DNA from: Platerodrilus igneus
Lineage: Eukaryota > Arthropoda > Insecta > Coleoptera > Lycidae
Length of the DNA stretch: 64,000 bases
Reading direction: 5' to 3'
Assembly (NCBI GenBank): GCA_036346225.1
Contig: JARFIW010000115.1
Span: 1,886,501-1,950,500, forward strand
The notes below the pieces were generated by a model that was given only the letters and a program-made list of their open reading frames with translations, ran no database searches and was not told the DNA's origin. Positions 12,618-21,745 of this stretch are shown here, piece after piece; within the stretch, counting starts at the first letter, position 1, and every line of letters starts with the position of its first letter. A program made the translations under genes and the position numbers.

Positions 12618-13421
12618 CTATTTAGTCCAACTTTCGCCTTTTGCATGCATTTCCTCTAATTCCAGCTGTCTTTTCTTCCACTTACAGAGTATGGCGTGCA
12701 TAATTGGGCAATTTCCTGCAGCGTCAACGGAGAGTTTACTGCCAATATTTACGCGTTGTCGTACAACCTCTGGGCGAATGTTAGCGTACTTATCAACCCC
12801 GATACCGAAATGGTTATTTCTTTTGGAATTGTAGAATATGGTGTTACAGATTGTGTAAAATATGTTACCTGCTTTAATGTAGCACTTGTGTAAGATTTTA
12901 TTTTATCTTGGCTGTTTTCCTACTCTACTATCTCCAAATAATTTACAGGTAAATAGTTAAAACTAAAAGCTGAAAGCGCATACTTTATCAATTTTTCCCT
13001 TTTATCTGGTTTTTCTGACAACTTAATTTGCAAGCCCGTCAATTTCTTTGTATTGCCGTTCCCCCAATACATGTACTGTAGCAGGTTATTATACACTAAA
13101 CAGCAGCTATTTTGAAGCTTGTCCGATAACTTACTCCACATTTTAGCGATACCGAGTACATTGGCGCCTTTAGGAAGTATAACTTACTATCTTCCAATAA
13201 GGTTAAACAGTCTTTTAAGGGATTAGCGAATGTTGCTCTTAAATGTGCATCTGGACAACGTAAAAAATCTAGTATATAATTTCCAAGTTGTTTATTAACA
13301 TCAGGATTTGTTATCTGACACACAAATTTGTTGTATATCTTAATTCTTGCATTGGTTGTTAGCCATGTTAAACAATCGAATTTATATTAAAATTAAGTTT
13401 AAATGGCTCCATGCTTGGCAT
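12618..13421 (-). CDS. Unrecognised gene of nested element, frame-broken
   Basis: Starting at the ATG at 13421-13419, a protein-like reading can be followed on the minus strand to a TAG at 12618-12620. It needs a one-base shift near 13383 (an AAA run), another near 13170, and a break at about 12890-12952. The last could be a 62-nt intron with donor CCT|GTAAAT and acceptor ACACAAG|TGC, or simple decay. The segments are rich in Tyr, Asn, Leu and Lys, with a Cys-Cys pair (NSCCLVYNNLLQY) and a charged tail (KWKKRQLELEEM). About 240 residues in total. It fills the element and follows the right-repeat TATA box, so it is probably the element's own mobility or replication protein, but no catalytic motif was recognised. 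Plus-strand frames at 12592-12893 are antisense to it. Confidence 0.5.
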
Positions 13422-13459
13422 TAAATATTTTTAAATTTTGTTATGTATAATGCCAGAAT

Positions 13460-13583
13460 AAAAATTTTAAAATAGTATTACATTGTTCTTTATTTATAAA
13501 AGGCTATGACGTCACAACGACCTTGGAAAAGTAGCCGAAACTAGGTAGCCGAGAGCATAGCGAAGTGGTGATTTTACCTATAT
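13460..13583 (-). promoter_or_regulatory. Nested element right repeat with CRE and TATA box
   Basis: On the minus strand TGACGTCA (13507-13514) is followed by TATAAATA at about 13491-13498, roughly 70 bases before the start codon of the nested gene at 13421. This is the likely promoter of that gene. Confidence 0.55.
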
Positions 13584-13585
13584 GA

Positions 13586-14720
13586 AGAATTTTGTTATGT
13601 TAAGTAAAAACGTGCAAGTGGTAAAGAATTTTTTAGCTTTCCTCAAAAGCTGTATTTTGTATGAAGTAGCGAATAACATTTAGAAAATATACGAAATGTG
13701 ATATAATGGATCAAATTATAAAGTCTGCATGTAAAAACATGTTGTTCACGATTTCATTACCAAGATAAAATAACAAGAATTCGCAGTCGAATATAACCTC
13801 GTGTTTTTTTATTGAAATTATAGCTCTCTGGTAATATATATGCAAATTATTCAACTTTTAATATAATGGATTTAATTAACATAAGGTGTGTTTGCAAAAC
13901 ATGTTAAGACTATTTCCTTCTTGGTATGCAAATTATACCACCTTTCATCACGATTTATTTGACTCTCAAATAAAAAATTAATTTGATCTTATATCAAGGT
14001 GTTCTTGCTTACATTTAGCAATTTCAATATATATTTAATATGTGTGTATATGTAAAAACATGTTAAGACAGGTCACTCGTTATTTTATTCATGATTGCAT
14101 CACCAAAATAATTTATACAACCACACTAAACTCGTACCCGGATCTTAAAATTTAACCTTTAAATGTATGCAAATAATGTCGTTATTTAAAAGGTGGTGAA
14201 GAATTTGGATGGGGATGTACTCATTCTCAAATGCGGAATGGTACTCCATAAGGCGTTCTGAACGGAGGCTTTGCACGCATTAGGTGATTGAATACTTCGG
14301 AGATTTTAGGTTAAGCAAAACATGCACGTGTTGACGAATCTCCCGAGAATTTCAAAAATTATTTTTGTATTAAATATATAATATTAAAAGAAACACACAA
14401 TATTTTAATGTTTTATTTACAAAACTTACATTCTTTAATTGTCCCTATCTTTTGTAGGTGGCGGTAGCAGATTCTTATTTGAATAAAATATAGATAAGAC
14501 TTCCACATTAAGAAAAATGTATCTTAGTTAAATGTACGGGGATTTTATTAATTATAGTTTAGTAAAGTGCATGGTAGTTAATGACCTCGAGGTTGTGATA
14601 TTTATAACAACATACCGATATATGTAAATTATATATGGAAACTGCATAACTTCAAATCATTTTAGCATAATTGTTAATTACCAAAATTCATAATTTCTAC
14701 TTCCGTTAAAAACACATTAA
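13586..14720 (+). repeat. Polinton left inner inverted repeat, tandem second copy
   Basis: 13600-14000 repeats the outer terminal unit (CAAGTGGTAAAGA, TCGAATATAACCTCGTG, ATATATATGCAAATTATTCAAC), so the subterminal unit occurs twice in tandem, split by the nested element. 13740-14260 and then 14550-14690 pair with the reverse complement of 25745-26660 and 24800-25230 with more divergence. No gene is seen. Confidence 0.75.
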
Positions 14721-15523
14721 GTAAGTAAGTTTATACATACCGATAATACAATGGTAAAATTCTTCTACAACACATTAAACAGCTTATTTATATTTGCTAC
14801 CTTAAACAACTATGCGGAGTGCATATAAATGTCAGAGGAAGATTTCTTATCGTTCCCTTCCAATCTTAAAATTTATATCGTCAATAAAATAATAAACAGA
14901 TTACTAATAATAGGTCGTCAATGGAACTAAAACAACATATACAAAATGTGTACAAATGAAAAGACCACTTATTAATTAATCATGACTATAAATTCCTTTA
15001 AAGATTTGATATTCATAGGTAGTAACAATGTTGGTGCTATATATATAAACGACTTTTTATGAGCATAGTTTAAATTAAAATAACACCGAAATTTATGTAA
15101 ATTTAATAGTTCTGGTTTATAGTTGGTTGATCTTTGGAGAATAAATTTTATGAAACTTAGGTTTAAGAAATTAATCATTTTACAGGTGGGATTAAATAAA
15201 ATGTACTACTTTGATGATAAAAACCTATGCAATGCATTTTATGTTTACACAACTATAACATACTTTAAAATTTAATATCTCGGTAGTAGAATATAATTTT
15301 TTAATTGTATTATTGTAACATAAAGTTTGCATAAAAAATGCAAAATACATATCCGTTAAGAGGAATTTTTCAATATGATACTTACAGATTCGTTAGTAGG
15401 TTTTACAATTAAACTTATTTCAAGACTTTTTTGAAACACATCTTACTAGTCTCAAGGAATATGTATGTATGAGGTATAAAATATACAAATAAAAACACTA
15501 CTTAATGTAAACATTATTCTTTA
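14721..15523. other. AT-rich Polinton interior, no gene seen
   Basis: Between the inner inverted repeat and the first gene. Only a 68-codon AT-rich minus-strand frame (14972-15178) without motifs. Nothing supportable. Confidence 0.5.
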
Positions 15524-15525
15524 TT
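15520..15525 (-). terminator. Polyadenylation signal for minus-strand capsid block
   Basis: AATAAA on the minus strand overlaps the stop codon of the last gene of the leftward block, a plausible 3' end for that transcript. Confidence 0.45.
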
Positions 15526-15950
15526 AAAATGAATAATTGGTTATATGTACAAACCAGTTTTTGAGTACAATTACATCTGTGGTTGCGCAATTGAATGACG
15601 AATGTTGTGTGGTATGCTAGAAACACTTGTGTGAATTGGTGTAATACTTTAATTTATGTATAGGAGTACACCCTAAATCTTCTAGGTTAATAACATTTAG
15701 GTGTGGAAATTCATTGTAAATTGCCATCATCTCAAGATATACCGTGAAAGTTGCTTAACCATATCTTTTGGTATTTGAAGCGAGCTGATAGACAGTTCCA
15801 AGAATATGGTGGTTTCAGCACATATGTTATTGCAACTCCATTCGATAGGGATAGTTGTAAAACAGCCATTTCTTTAAACACAAAGTTATTATGTGCAATT
15901 TTAAACTTTTGAACGTCGACAACTAATGGACTATTAATTTTAGACTTCAC
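15524..15950 (-). pseudogene. Decayed small Polinton-associated gene
   Basis: The first 72 codons are intact from the ATG at 15950, which overlaps the major capsid gene end by 11 bases; they end FHGIS then stop. After a frame change, a second conserved-looking segment (about 15524-15720) contains NVINLEDLGC and, after an in-frame TAG, a final LKNW block. I recall a widespread uncharacterised arthropod protein family with the same order of blocks (FVFKE near the start, YVLKPP, FHG, then LEDLGC near the end); in that family a stretch lies between FHG and LEDLGC that is missing here. Unlike the other genes of the element, this one has a real internal deletion and a substitution-type stop, so it is a true pseudogene. 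Its function is unknown. Confidence 0.6.
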
Positions 15951-17144
15951 TCACAATATTGGTTGCAGGATTGTAGCGGACCAAACGATCGTGTAGAATG
16001 AGGCAGTACGCTGTAGTGTGAGCTTTAAGCGCTTCTTTCATTTGAAATTCTAATCGTACGTCAACCGCTCCCACTTTCACTATTTCGTTTTGATGGGAAC
16101 AATCGATGACTACAAGTGGAGCGTGCGTTTGAAATTCATTGGGTGTTAATATCGGCTCGCTGATACCCCGTAGTACGATTGTTGAAACTGTGCATACATC
16201 TCATATAGTATAGAATAGCGATTGGTATCGAAATCAATGTTAAGATTATCGTAAGGATACATAGATGAACCCAGATGTAATTTCATATTGGTCAACTTAC
16301 AGTGGTCGAATTGACTGCGCCCCTTTTTGCGCGATGTATCGGTTTGAAAGCAGACAATAACAAAACGTGGTTTCTCCACTTGAGAAGCCGTCTTCACGGC
16401 CCACGTATGCGTGTATGTTGTATGTAATTCTGGATATTCGTGTAGTTCCCAACTGCGAAAGCTTATGTCCATGGTGGCATTGCGTTGAATATGTTTGAGT
16501 AGTTTTAAGCGCTCTGCATCTGCAACGGTTATATGTGGAATCCGCCATGATATATGTGTAATAGTAATTTTGATTGACTCTTTGGTATCAGAATTCGATA
16601 TAGCTGCATCGTCAGCACTACTTCTAATAAGAATAAGCTCTTGTTTGATATTCAAAAGAATTTTCGGTAGTCCTCCGCAAATCCTAAAACCATGCGCAAG
16701 GGAATGCATACGTTGAAATGACCATTAGCATCAACGAGATCAAGCTTATCGATGGGGACCAACCGGCGTTTCTAAAGCGACGACTTTCGCTATAATCGTA
16801 GGATAGGAAATTTTTAATAGTCGTAGTTATACCTGGATTACGAACGCGGTCAATAGTCTTTCCACCAAGTTCATAACGAATTTCATCAAATAAAATAAAA
16901 CTCCGTTGTTGACAAAATCGGCGGTAAGCGAAACGCCACCATCTGACTTATTCATTGTACCCTCAATATAAATTACGCTGTCCCATGGTAGTGTATAGAC
17001 ATCTTCGTTTTCTATTGGAATCCGTATAACATCGTTCTTCTCATACGTGGTATTGGAGTACGGAGTATGCATATGTTTGTCGGCATTGATGATGGTTGTA
17101 TCAAATATAGCACGTTGCGTAACATTTAAAATATTACTATCCAT
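15940..17144 (-). CDS. Polinton double jelly-roll major capsid protein, 4 frame breaks
   Basis: About 400 residues, read in five pieces from the ATG at 17144 to a TAA at 15940-15942. Features I know from Polinton major capsid proteins are present in order: an N-terminal DVIRIPIENEDVYTLPWDS block (residues about 38-56), then YIEG, an ILIRSS block in the middle, a YPYDNLNIDF block (near 16230-16260), and a C-terminal VVIDCSH then YCLILHDR. The frame breaks lie at 16892-16900 (T run on the coding strand), 16754-16757 (C run), 16661-16664 (A run) and 16166-16169 (G run); each is corrected by one added base and none is a stop substitution. It forms the icosahedral shell in elements that make virions. 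It follows the 49-residue gene by 1 base, as in a polycistronic or tightly packed block. Confidence 0.9.
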
Positions 17145-17145
17145 T

Positions 17146-17295
17146 TTAGCTATGTAGCACTTTGAGTCCTAATGTTTGCAGAAATTTAACGTTTTCCGGT
17201 GTTAATCGGTGCACTGGTGTCTTGTAACTGGTAAAGGTGCTGATAATGCGTCTATTAATAGGTTTTGGTGGTTTATGCTCATAGCGCAAAACCAT
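17146..17295 (-). CDS. 49-residue conserved small protein
   Basis: An intact minus-strand frame from the ATG at 17295 to a TAA at 17146. It is basic and proline-containing, beginning MVLRYEHKPPKPINRR and ending with a TPENVKFLQTLGLKV block. It fits exactly between the penton-like gene (stop at 17299) and the major capsid start (17144), so it looks like a real gene of the packed minus-strand block. I recall similar short frames with a TPEN..FL..LGL motif in arthropod Polintons, but no known function. It might be a cement or scaffolding peptide; that is a guess from its position. Confidence 0.6.
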   Translation of the reverse strand: MVLRYEHKPPKPINRRIISTFTSYKTPVHRLTPENVKFLQTLGLKVLHS

Positions 17296-17298
17296 TGT

Positions 17299-17996
17299 TT
17301 AAAGACGCTTTAGATAAAGTCTAATCGTGATGGTTTCCCGACGAAAAGTGATGAGATTACCGTTTTGATCAACTATTTTAACAATGATGCGATCGATGAT
17401 TCGTGTATTAAGTGGCATATAGGTGACGTTCACGGGGTTTTCAATAATCTTGTACCCTGCAGCAACTGCAGGAAAGAATTGATGCAAAATGTGTACAGGT
17501 TTGCTATTCCGATACGATCCGACCACAAGATTACATTCAATACATATTGAATTGATTGGAAAGACTTGTGCCGGATGGTCCGAAATAGCAGTAGTGAGAG
17601 CTGGTAGTTTACGTTTCTCAAAACCCAGCAACGAAGCAAGTGAATTTGGTTGTGTAAAGTCCACTATACCTGATGCTTTGATTTCTGTATGTAAACTGTT
17701 ATTATTGGCTCGAATATCAATAAGATAACGTTTGGATGAAGTGCGTTCACGGGGATCGTTCAGATTACGTCGTACGAACTTATTAATATCTGCCACTTCA
17801 TAAGTTCCTTCTGGTAAAGTAAGCACGATGTCATCAATGTAAAATTTATTGTTCGCTTCCGTTACATTGGGAATTGAAAATATGTATCAAAGTTTGTAAG
17901 ACCAATAACGTATTCATGGTCATCATCGAGAACAATTGGTGGGTTGATGATTGCGGTGAGCGTAGATTCAGTTCCAGTTAAAGTAAATGTGTACAT
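17299..17996 (-). CDS. Polinton penton-like minor capsid protein, one frame break
   Basis: About 232 residues from the ATG at 17996 (MYTFTLTGTES) to a TAA at 17299-17301, with one break at 17877-17880 where one extra T on the coding strand would restore the frame. The downstream 175 codons are open. The C-terminal half has the pattern known from Polinton minor capsid proteins (single jelly roll, vertex protein): LLGFEKR, then HILHQFFPAVAAGYKI, then YMPLNTR, DQNGNLITFRRE and ITIRLYLK. The product would sit at the fivefold vertices next to the major capsid protein. It lies directly upstream of the 49-residue and major capsid genes. Confidence 0.85.
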
Positions 17997-18154
17997 GTTC
18001 GGTGGTTGACGATAAACTAACAACTAGTCGTATTCGTAGTTGGGATGGGTTAATAAAAGCAAATTCCTGAAACACTTGCAATATATGGTTTTAATTAAAC
18101 ACTTTTATACAAAACAGTTAAAAATACACTAAAATCAAATAATATATAACGTTG

Positions 18155-18525
18155 TTAGAAACTTAGCGGAGGACTATTTTGCAGTAAAAATTTCAATACG
18201 AAGTGTCCACAGGTAACAGTGTTAAGCGGTTGAAATTGTTCATAATTATAATAGAGAGTGCATGGTCCTGATGAGGTTAAGTATTTGACAAGTTCCCTCG
18301 GAGGTCGTAGATTACCAATGCTATCATAATAGACTGCCCTTGAACCATCTTTTTGTACGCGGTCCAATGAGTTCCCACACCACGTGTAGTATCATGATTA
18401 AGAATACCACATTCTCGCCAACGAATTGTGTTTGGAAGTGAATTGCGCATGAATATTCCACGAAAGTGGGATATTGGTAAACGTTTTATGTATTTGTTCA
18501 AGTCAACATTGGTCAACGCTCGCAT
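18155..18525 (-). CDS. Adenain-type cysteine protease, one frame break
   Basis: About 123 residues from the ATG at 18525 to a TAG at 18155. The catalytic triad of the adenovirus/Polinton maturation protease family is visible: His53 in GTHWTAY, an acidic residue in YYDSIG, and the nucleophile Cys in TCGHFVLKFL, with an FRGIFMRN block before them. The single break is at 18350-18354, a run of five A on the coding strand, where one added base joins both parts. It would cleave capsid and PLA2-protein precursors during virion maturation. The short length is usual for arthropod Polinton proteases. Its start overlaps the end of the PLA2-domain gene by 23 bases. Confidence 0.9.
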
Positions 18526-19379
18526 AGGTAGATTTAACGAATGCGTTGAGTTTTTTTTGTTGTCTTTGTTTACGCAAACCTTGCCCGTGTGTAAGAAAAG
18601 GCTTTAGGTACAGTCCATGTCCACGGCGATAAGGTTTCAAATAGAGACCCTTTCCAAGTGTCACTGCCTCTTGTGCCATATTATGTCGTTTCGCTTCATC
18701 TAATTGTTGTTGTCCAAGTTTAGCATCGTTGACAGCTTTTGCAATCCCAGCTGCTCCACCCGACAACGCTCCAATTGCGGAAAGGGCTGCAAAATAGGTA
18801 TCAAAGGTAGGAAACCACCAGTTTTGGGTACAGGGATTACACGTGGGATGCCACGAATTTCATCTGTTATTTCTTTAATCGGTGCCACTGCAAGTTTAGC
18901 AGTTTTAATAAGATCAGTCGGACGAACGTTTTTAATGCGTTCCCAAATGGTGCGAATTAAACGCTTGAATGGTATACCACTTCCTGTACGTAGACGCTGA
19001 CCACATCGTTTTCCTTTACACCTTATCGTTTTTTTGCGACAACCCATACCAAATTTAACTTTGGCATTCATTGCAGAACCAACAGCAAACGCAGCAAGTT
19101 TTTCACCTAACGAAGCGTCGGGTGCAGTACGACGTTTTGTGCTGTTTCGGCAAGACGTCGATCAGCTTGGTGTCGGGTTGTTAAGTCTGTAGAAAGATCG
19201 TAGGCGATGTCGTGTAGTTTGCAGGCTTCGTCTAAGGGATTACGACCTATATCACCACGCTCGAGGCGTTTCTGAAGCTTAGTACCCGGTCCACAGAAGC
19301 GATAGCCTGGTAAATGTAATTCTACCGGTAAACGATTGATAGCACTATTGAGTAACCCGTAGCCACGATAGGATTTCAT
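18503..19379 (-). CDS. PLA2-domain minor virion protein, two frame breaks
   Basis: About 290 residues from the ATG at 19379. Residues 22-61 are a parvovirus-VP1-type phospholipase A2 domain: calcium loop YRFCGPGT, then LDEACKLHDIAYD with the catalytic His56-Asp57 pair. A basic middle (CRKKTIRCKGKRCGQR) is followed by a hydrophobic glycine-rich stretch (GGAAGIAKAV) and a C-terminal tandem GLYLKPY / GLYLKPF repeat. The breaks are at 19135-19138 (A run on the coding strand) and 18791-18794 (T run); each needs one base. PLA2 domains in virions open endosomal membranes, and the basic tail resembles adenoviral core or protein VI-like components, so a membrane-lysis role is inferred. It starts 93 bp from the divergent ATPase gene. 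Confidence 0.85.
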
Positions 19380-19472
19380 TAATCTTGTCAGTCGAAAGGT
19401 TTAAAGGAGACTGGTCATGCGTGTAGAATTACTCGCTTAAATGCTTACCATACTGCAATTACGTTTTAGTAT
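19380..19472. promoter_or_regulatory. Bidirectional centre between the two gene blocks
   Basis: 93 bp separate the minus-strand PLA2 start codon and the plus-strand ATPase start codon. No clear TATA box. Both blocks probably share this promoter region; this rests on the layout only. Confidence 0.4.
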
Positions 19473-20164
19473 ATGGATAGAATGCGTCTGGTAAAGCAAC
19501 AATTGGCGTTGCCAATTACGGACCACAACTGCAGCAACAACACTAACGTGCAAAAGCATGGACTACTATTACCATCAACAATACGGTGTATCATTACAGG
19601 TCCATCCAATTGTGGTAAAACTAATGTAGTCATCGGTCTCTTGAAACATCCGAATGGTGTACGCTTTGAAAACGTTTATCTCTACTCAAAATCCTTGTAT
19701 CAACCAAAGTATCAGTACCTAGAGAGGTTATTACAACCAATAAAAGAAATAGGATATTTTGCGTTTAACAAATGGGATGCAATTGTTACTCCAGCGGATG
19801 CAAAACCTAATTCGATATTTATTTTCGATGACGTGTCGTGCGATAAACAAAATGTAATGCGAGAATATTTTTCTTTAGGTCGACATAAGGCCATTGATTG
19901 TTTTATCTATGTCAGACCTATTCCAAAATACCTAAACAATTGATTAGAGACAATGCTAATGTCCTAGTGCTATTCAAACAAGACGAACTCAATTTAAAAC
20001 ACGTATACGCTGACCATGTAAACACGGATATGTCGTTTAACCGGTTTAAAGAATTGTGCGGCGTATGCTGGCGAAATCGGTATGGGTTCCTGGTGATCAA
20101 TAAAGATGGCGATTTGCAGAGCGGTCGTAACCGAAAAGGTTTTGACACCTATATATACTTATAA
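19473..20164 (+). CDS. FtsK/HerA-type genome packaging ATPase, one frame break
   Basis: About 230 residues from the ATG at 19473 to a TAA at 20162-20164. Walker A GPSNCGKT lies at residues 43-50 and Walker B SIFIFDD at 114-120, followed after the break by a CQTYSKIP block and the VLVLFKQDELN sensor-like segment known from Polinton/A32-like packaging ATPases. The one break is in the TTTT run at 19901-19904. The enzyme would pump element DNA into the capsid. It is the first gene of the rightward block; the next gene starts 42 bp downstream. Confidence 0.92.
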
Positions 20165-20205
20165 AGCACATAAATAGCATATCACTTCCTACCCGTTTCT
20201 AGACG

Positions 20206-21171
20206 ATGGCAGACGACGTAAAAACCAAACAAGAACTCATAAAAGTACGAAAGGCAGTCAAGAGGAAATTACAAGCGCTAAAAGCAGGTGTGGTTGAAAA
20301 GGAGCTTGCATTAAGTAAAGTCTATGCACCTATTACAAAACGTTTACAAACACTTCAGACCGGTCTGCTGAAAGATATTAAACAGGAGTCCAAGATCGAA
20401 AGCCAGCACTGGTTACCACAACAACATGACGTACAATCTACTCCTAAAAGACGCCCTAAATTTCTCGATCAGGTGCGCAGTTCAACACCAATCGCCGCAC
20501 CACCAATAGAGGAGGCATGGGAACACAATCCTCATAGCCCAGTCCAGTCTGTGGAGTCCACCTTCGAAGAATCGGAGAGTAGCGGCAACACTCCAGAGAC
20601 CCATACAGAGTACGAACGGTACCTAAACAGCGAAGAACATCAGGCCTACTTACAACGATTCTTACCATCGGTAAGATACTATGTCGATAATCTGTTTTCC
20701 AACTTTACTGGTATTTATAACAATGACACGGAGCACTTGCGCAGGGATAAAGTACGTTTTAATCCGGAGACAGGAAAATTAATGATTGGTGATTCGGACA
20801 TTATCTTCGGGATTGGTGAAAAGGTGTGTGTAGAACGATTTTGCTACAACGGTAGCAAAGGGTTGTACGAGCACTGTTCCTTCTCAATCCTTTGGGTAAA
20901 TTCTCACTTAAAGAAATTAACGATTATGCGGACATTAAAAAGAAGTAATGCAATGTATAGCTTACGACAGCAAACTATAAACCCGAGTGGTCGTGGTCTA
21001 CTCATGGATTATAACGAGAAGCCACTAGAGTATGTATACTTTGATGATCCCAACGAACTGTGCGAACGGCTCAAGCTTCTGGTCGCCTCGCAAGATGCAG
21101 GTAACACCGGTCACACAAACGAAATTACATCGATTATGGAAGAATTACGCGAATTGCGTATAATAGCGTAG
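20206..21171 (+). CDS. Uncharacterised Polinton protein with local frame swap
   Basis: An open frame of 321 codons from MADDVKTKQE. Residues 1-65 are a Lys/Glu-rich coiled-coil-like helix; 80-140 are Ser/Pro-rich and probably disordered; the C-terminal half (about 170-300) resembles a family I recall as DUF8207 in arthropod transposon proteins (unverified). Within it, at about 20868-20945, the encoded residues stop resembling the family while the next frame reads like it (blocks LFLLNPLG and INDYADI). One missing base near 20870 and one extra base in the A run near 20937 would explain this and keep the frame open. It may be a structural or assembly protein; the role is unknown. It overlaps neither neighbour. 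Confidence 0.75.
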   Translation: MADDVKTKQELIKVRKAVKRKLQALKAGVVEKELALSKVYAPITKRLQTLQTGLLKDIKQESKIESQHWLPQQHDVQSTPKRRPKFLDQVRSSTPIAAPPIEEAWEHNPHSPVQSVESTFEESESSGNTPETHTEYERYLNSEEHQAYLQRFLPSVRYYVDNLFSNFTGIYNNDTEHLRRDKVRFNPETGKLMIGDSDIIFGIGEKVCVERFCYNGSKGLYEHCSFSILWVNSHLKKLTIMRTLKRSNAMYSLRQQTINPSGRGLLMDYNEKPLEYVYFDDPNELCERLKLLVASQDAGNTGHTNEITSIMEELRELRIIA

Positions 21172-21199
21172 ATTGTGCGACTTGTTATTCATTATCACG

Positions 21200-21712
21200 A
21201 TGGTTATCGACAAGTTTGGACATGCGTCTGACTGTGCTTCATATATTTCTTATGATGATTACTACGATTTTGACAACATGAGATTAGCGCGCGTCGCTAC
21301 ACCACAAGAAGATGATGATGCAGTCACGAAAGCGTACTTAGAATCGCGGTTAGCAACGCTACACCAGCAAGAGGGCGAACCAACGCTTGGAAGTGGTTCC
21401 ACTATTCAGCAGTATATAGACACGCTTGTGAAGGAGACAACAAACAGTATGATAACACAATTCTCGAGCGAGTATGTTACAAGATCAGACTTTAACCATT
21501 TTGAAGAGATGATGCGTAACCTTGTTCCAGCCACTGTGAACGCTAATGTTGCACAAATCGTAACCAAACGGATAGATGATTCTATGAATAGCATATATAA
21601 GACATTAGACGCTGCTATTCAACAAGTGAAAGCACAATTTAGAATAGACATTGCACGAATTCAAGCAGATATTCAACAGTTGCAAGAGAAACTTAAAAAC
21701 GCACGCATATAG
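21200..21712 (+). CDS. Coiled-coil Polinton protein
   Basis: 170 residues if started at the ATG at 21200 (MVIDKFGHAS), preferred over the one at 21173 because the first nine codons are hydrophobic and because I recall a start resembling M.IDKFG in related elements. The N-terminal third is acidic and aspartate-rich (YDDYYDFDN, PQEDDDAVTKAYL); the C-terminal half (about 110-170) is a predicted coiled coil with regular Ile/Leu/Gln spacing (RIDIARIQADIQQLQEKL). The frame is intact. A fibre-like or scaffolding role is possible. No enzymatic motif is seen. It sits between the 321-residue gene and the integrase. Confidence 0.7.
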   Translation: MVIDKFGHASDCASYISYDDYYDFDNMRLARVATPQEDDDAVTKAYLESRLATLHQQEGEPTLGSGSTIQQYIDTLVKETTNSMITQFSSEYVTRSDFNHFEEMMRNLVPATVNANVAQIVTKRIDDSMNSIYKTLDAAIQQVKAQFRIDIARIQADIQQLQEKLKNARI

Positions 21713-21745
21713 CCGTCAACCATACACACACACAATATTAGCAAT

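Larger units (their letters stand above)
12328..13583. mobile_element. Nested 1.25-kb inverted-repeat element
   Basis: About 120 bp from TATAGGTAAAATCACCAC inward is repeated in inverted orientation at 13583 with few differences. It lies only in the left Polinton terminal repeat, between two tandem copies of the subterminal unit; the right terminal repeat has no counterpart, so it is a later insertion. The bordering bases are symmetrical (CATATA / TATATG), so the target duplication (TA, TATA or similar) cannot be fixed. It holds one minus-strand gene. I do not recognise the superfamily. Confidence 0.75.

Noticed and set aside
12592..12893. Plus-strand frames in the nested element
   Set aside because: The minus strand of the same region reads as the end of the nested gene; these are antisense shadows.
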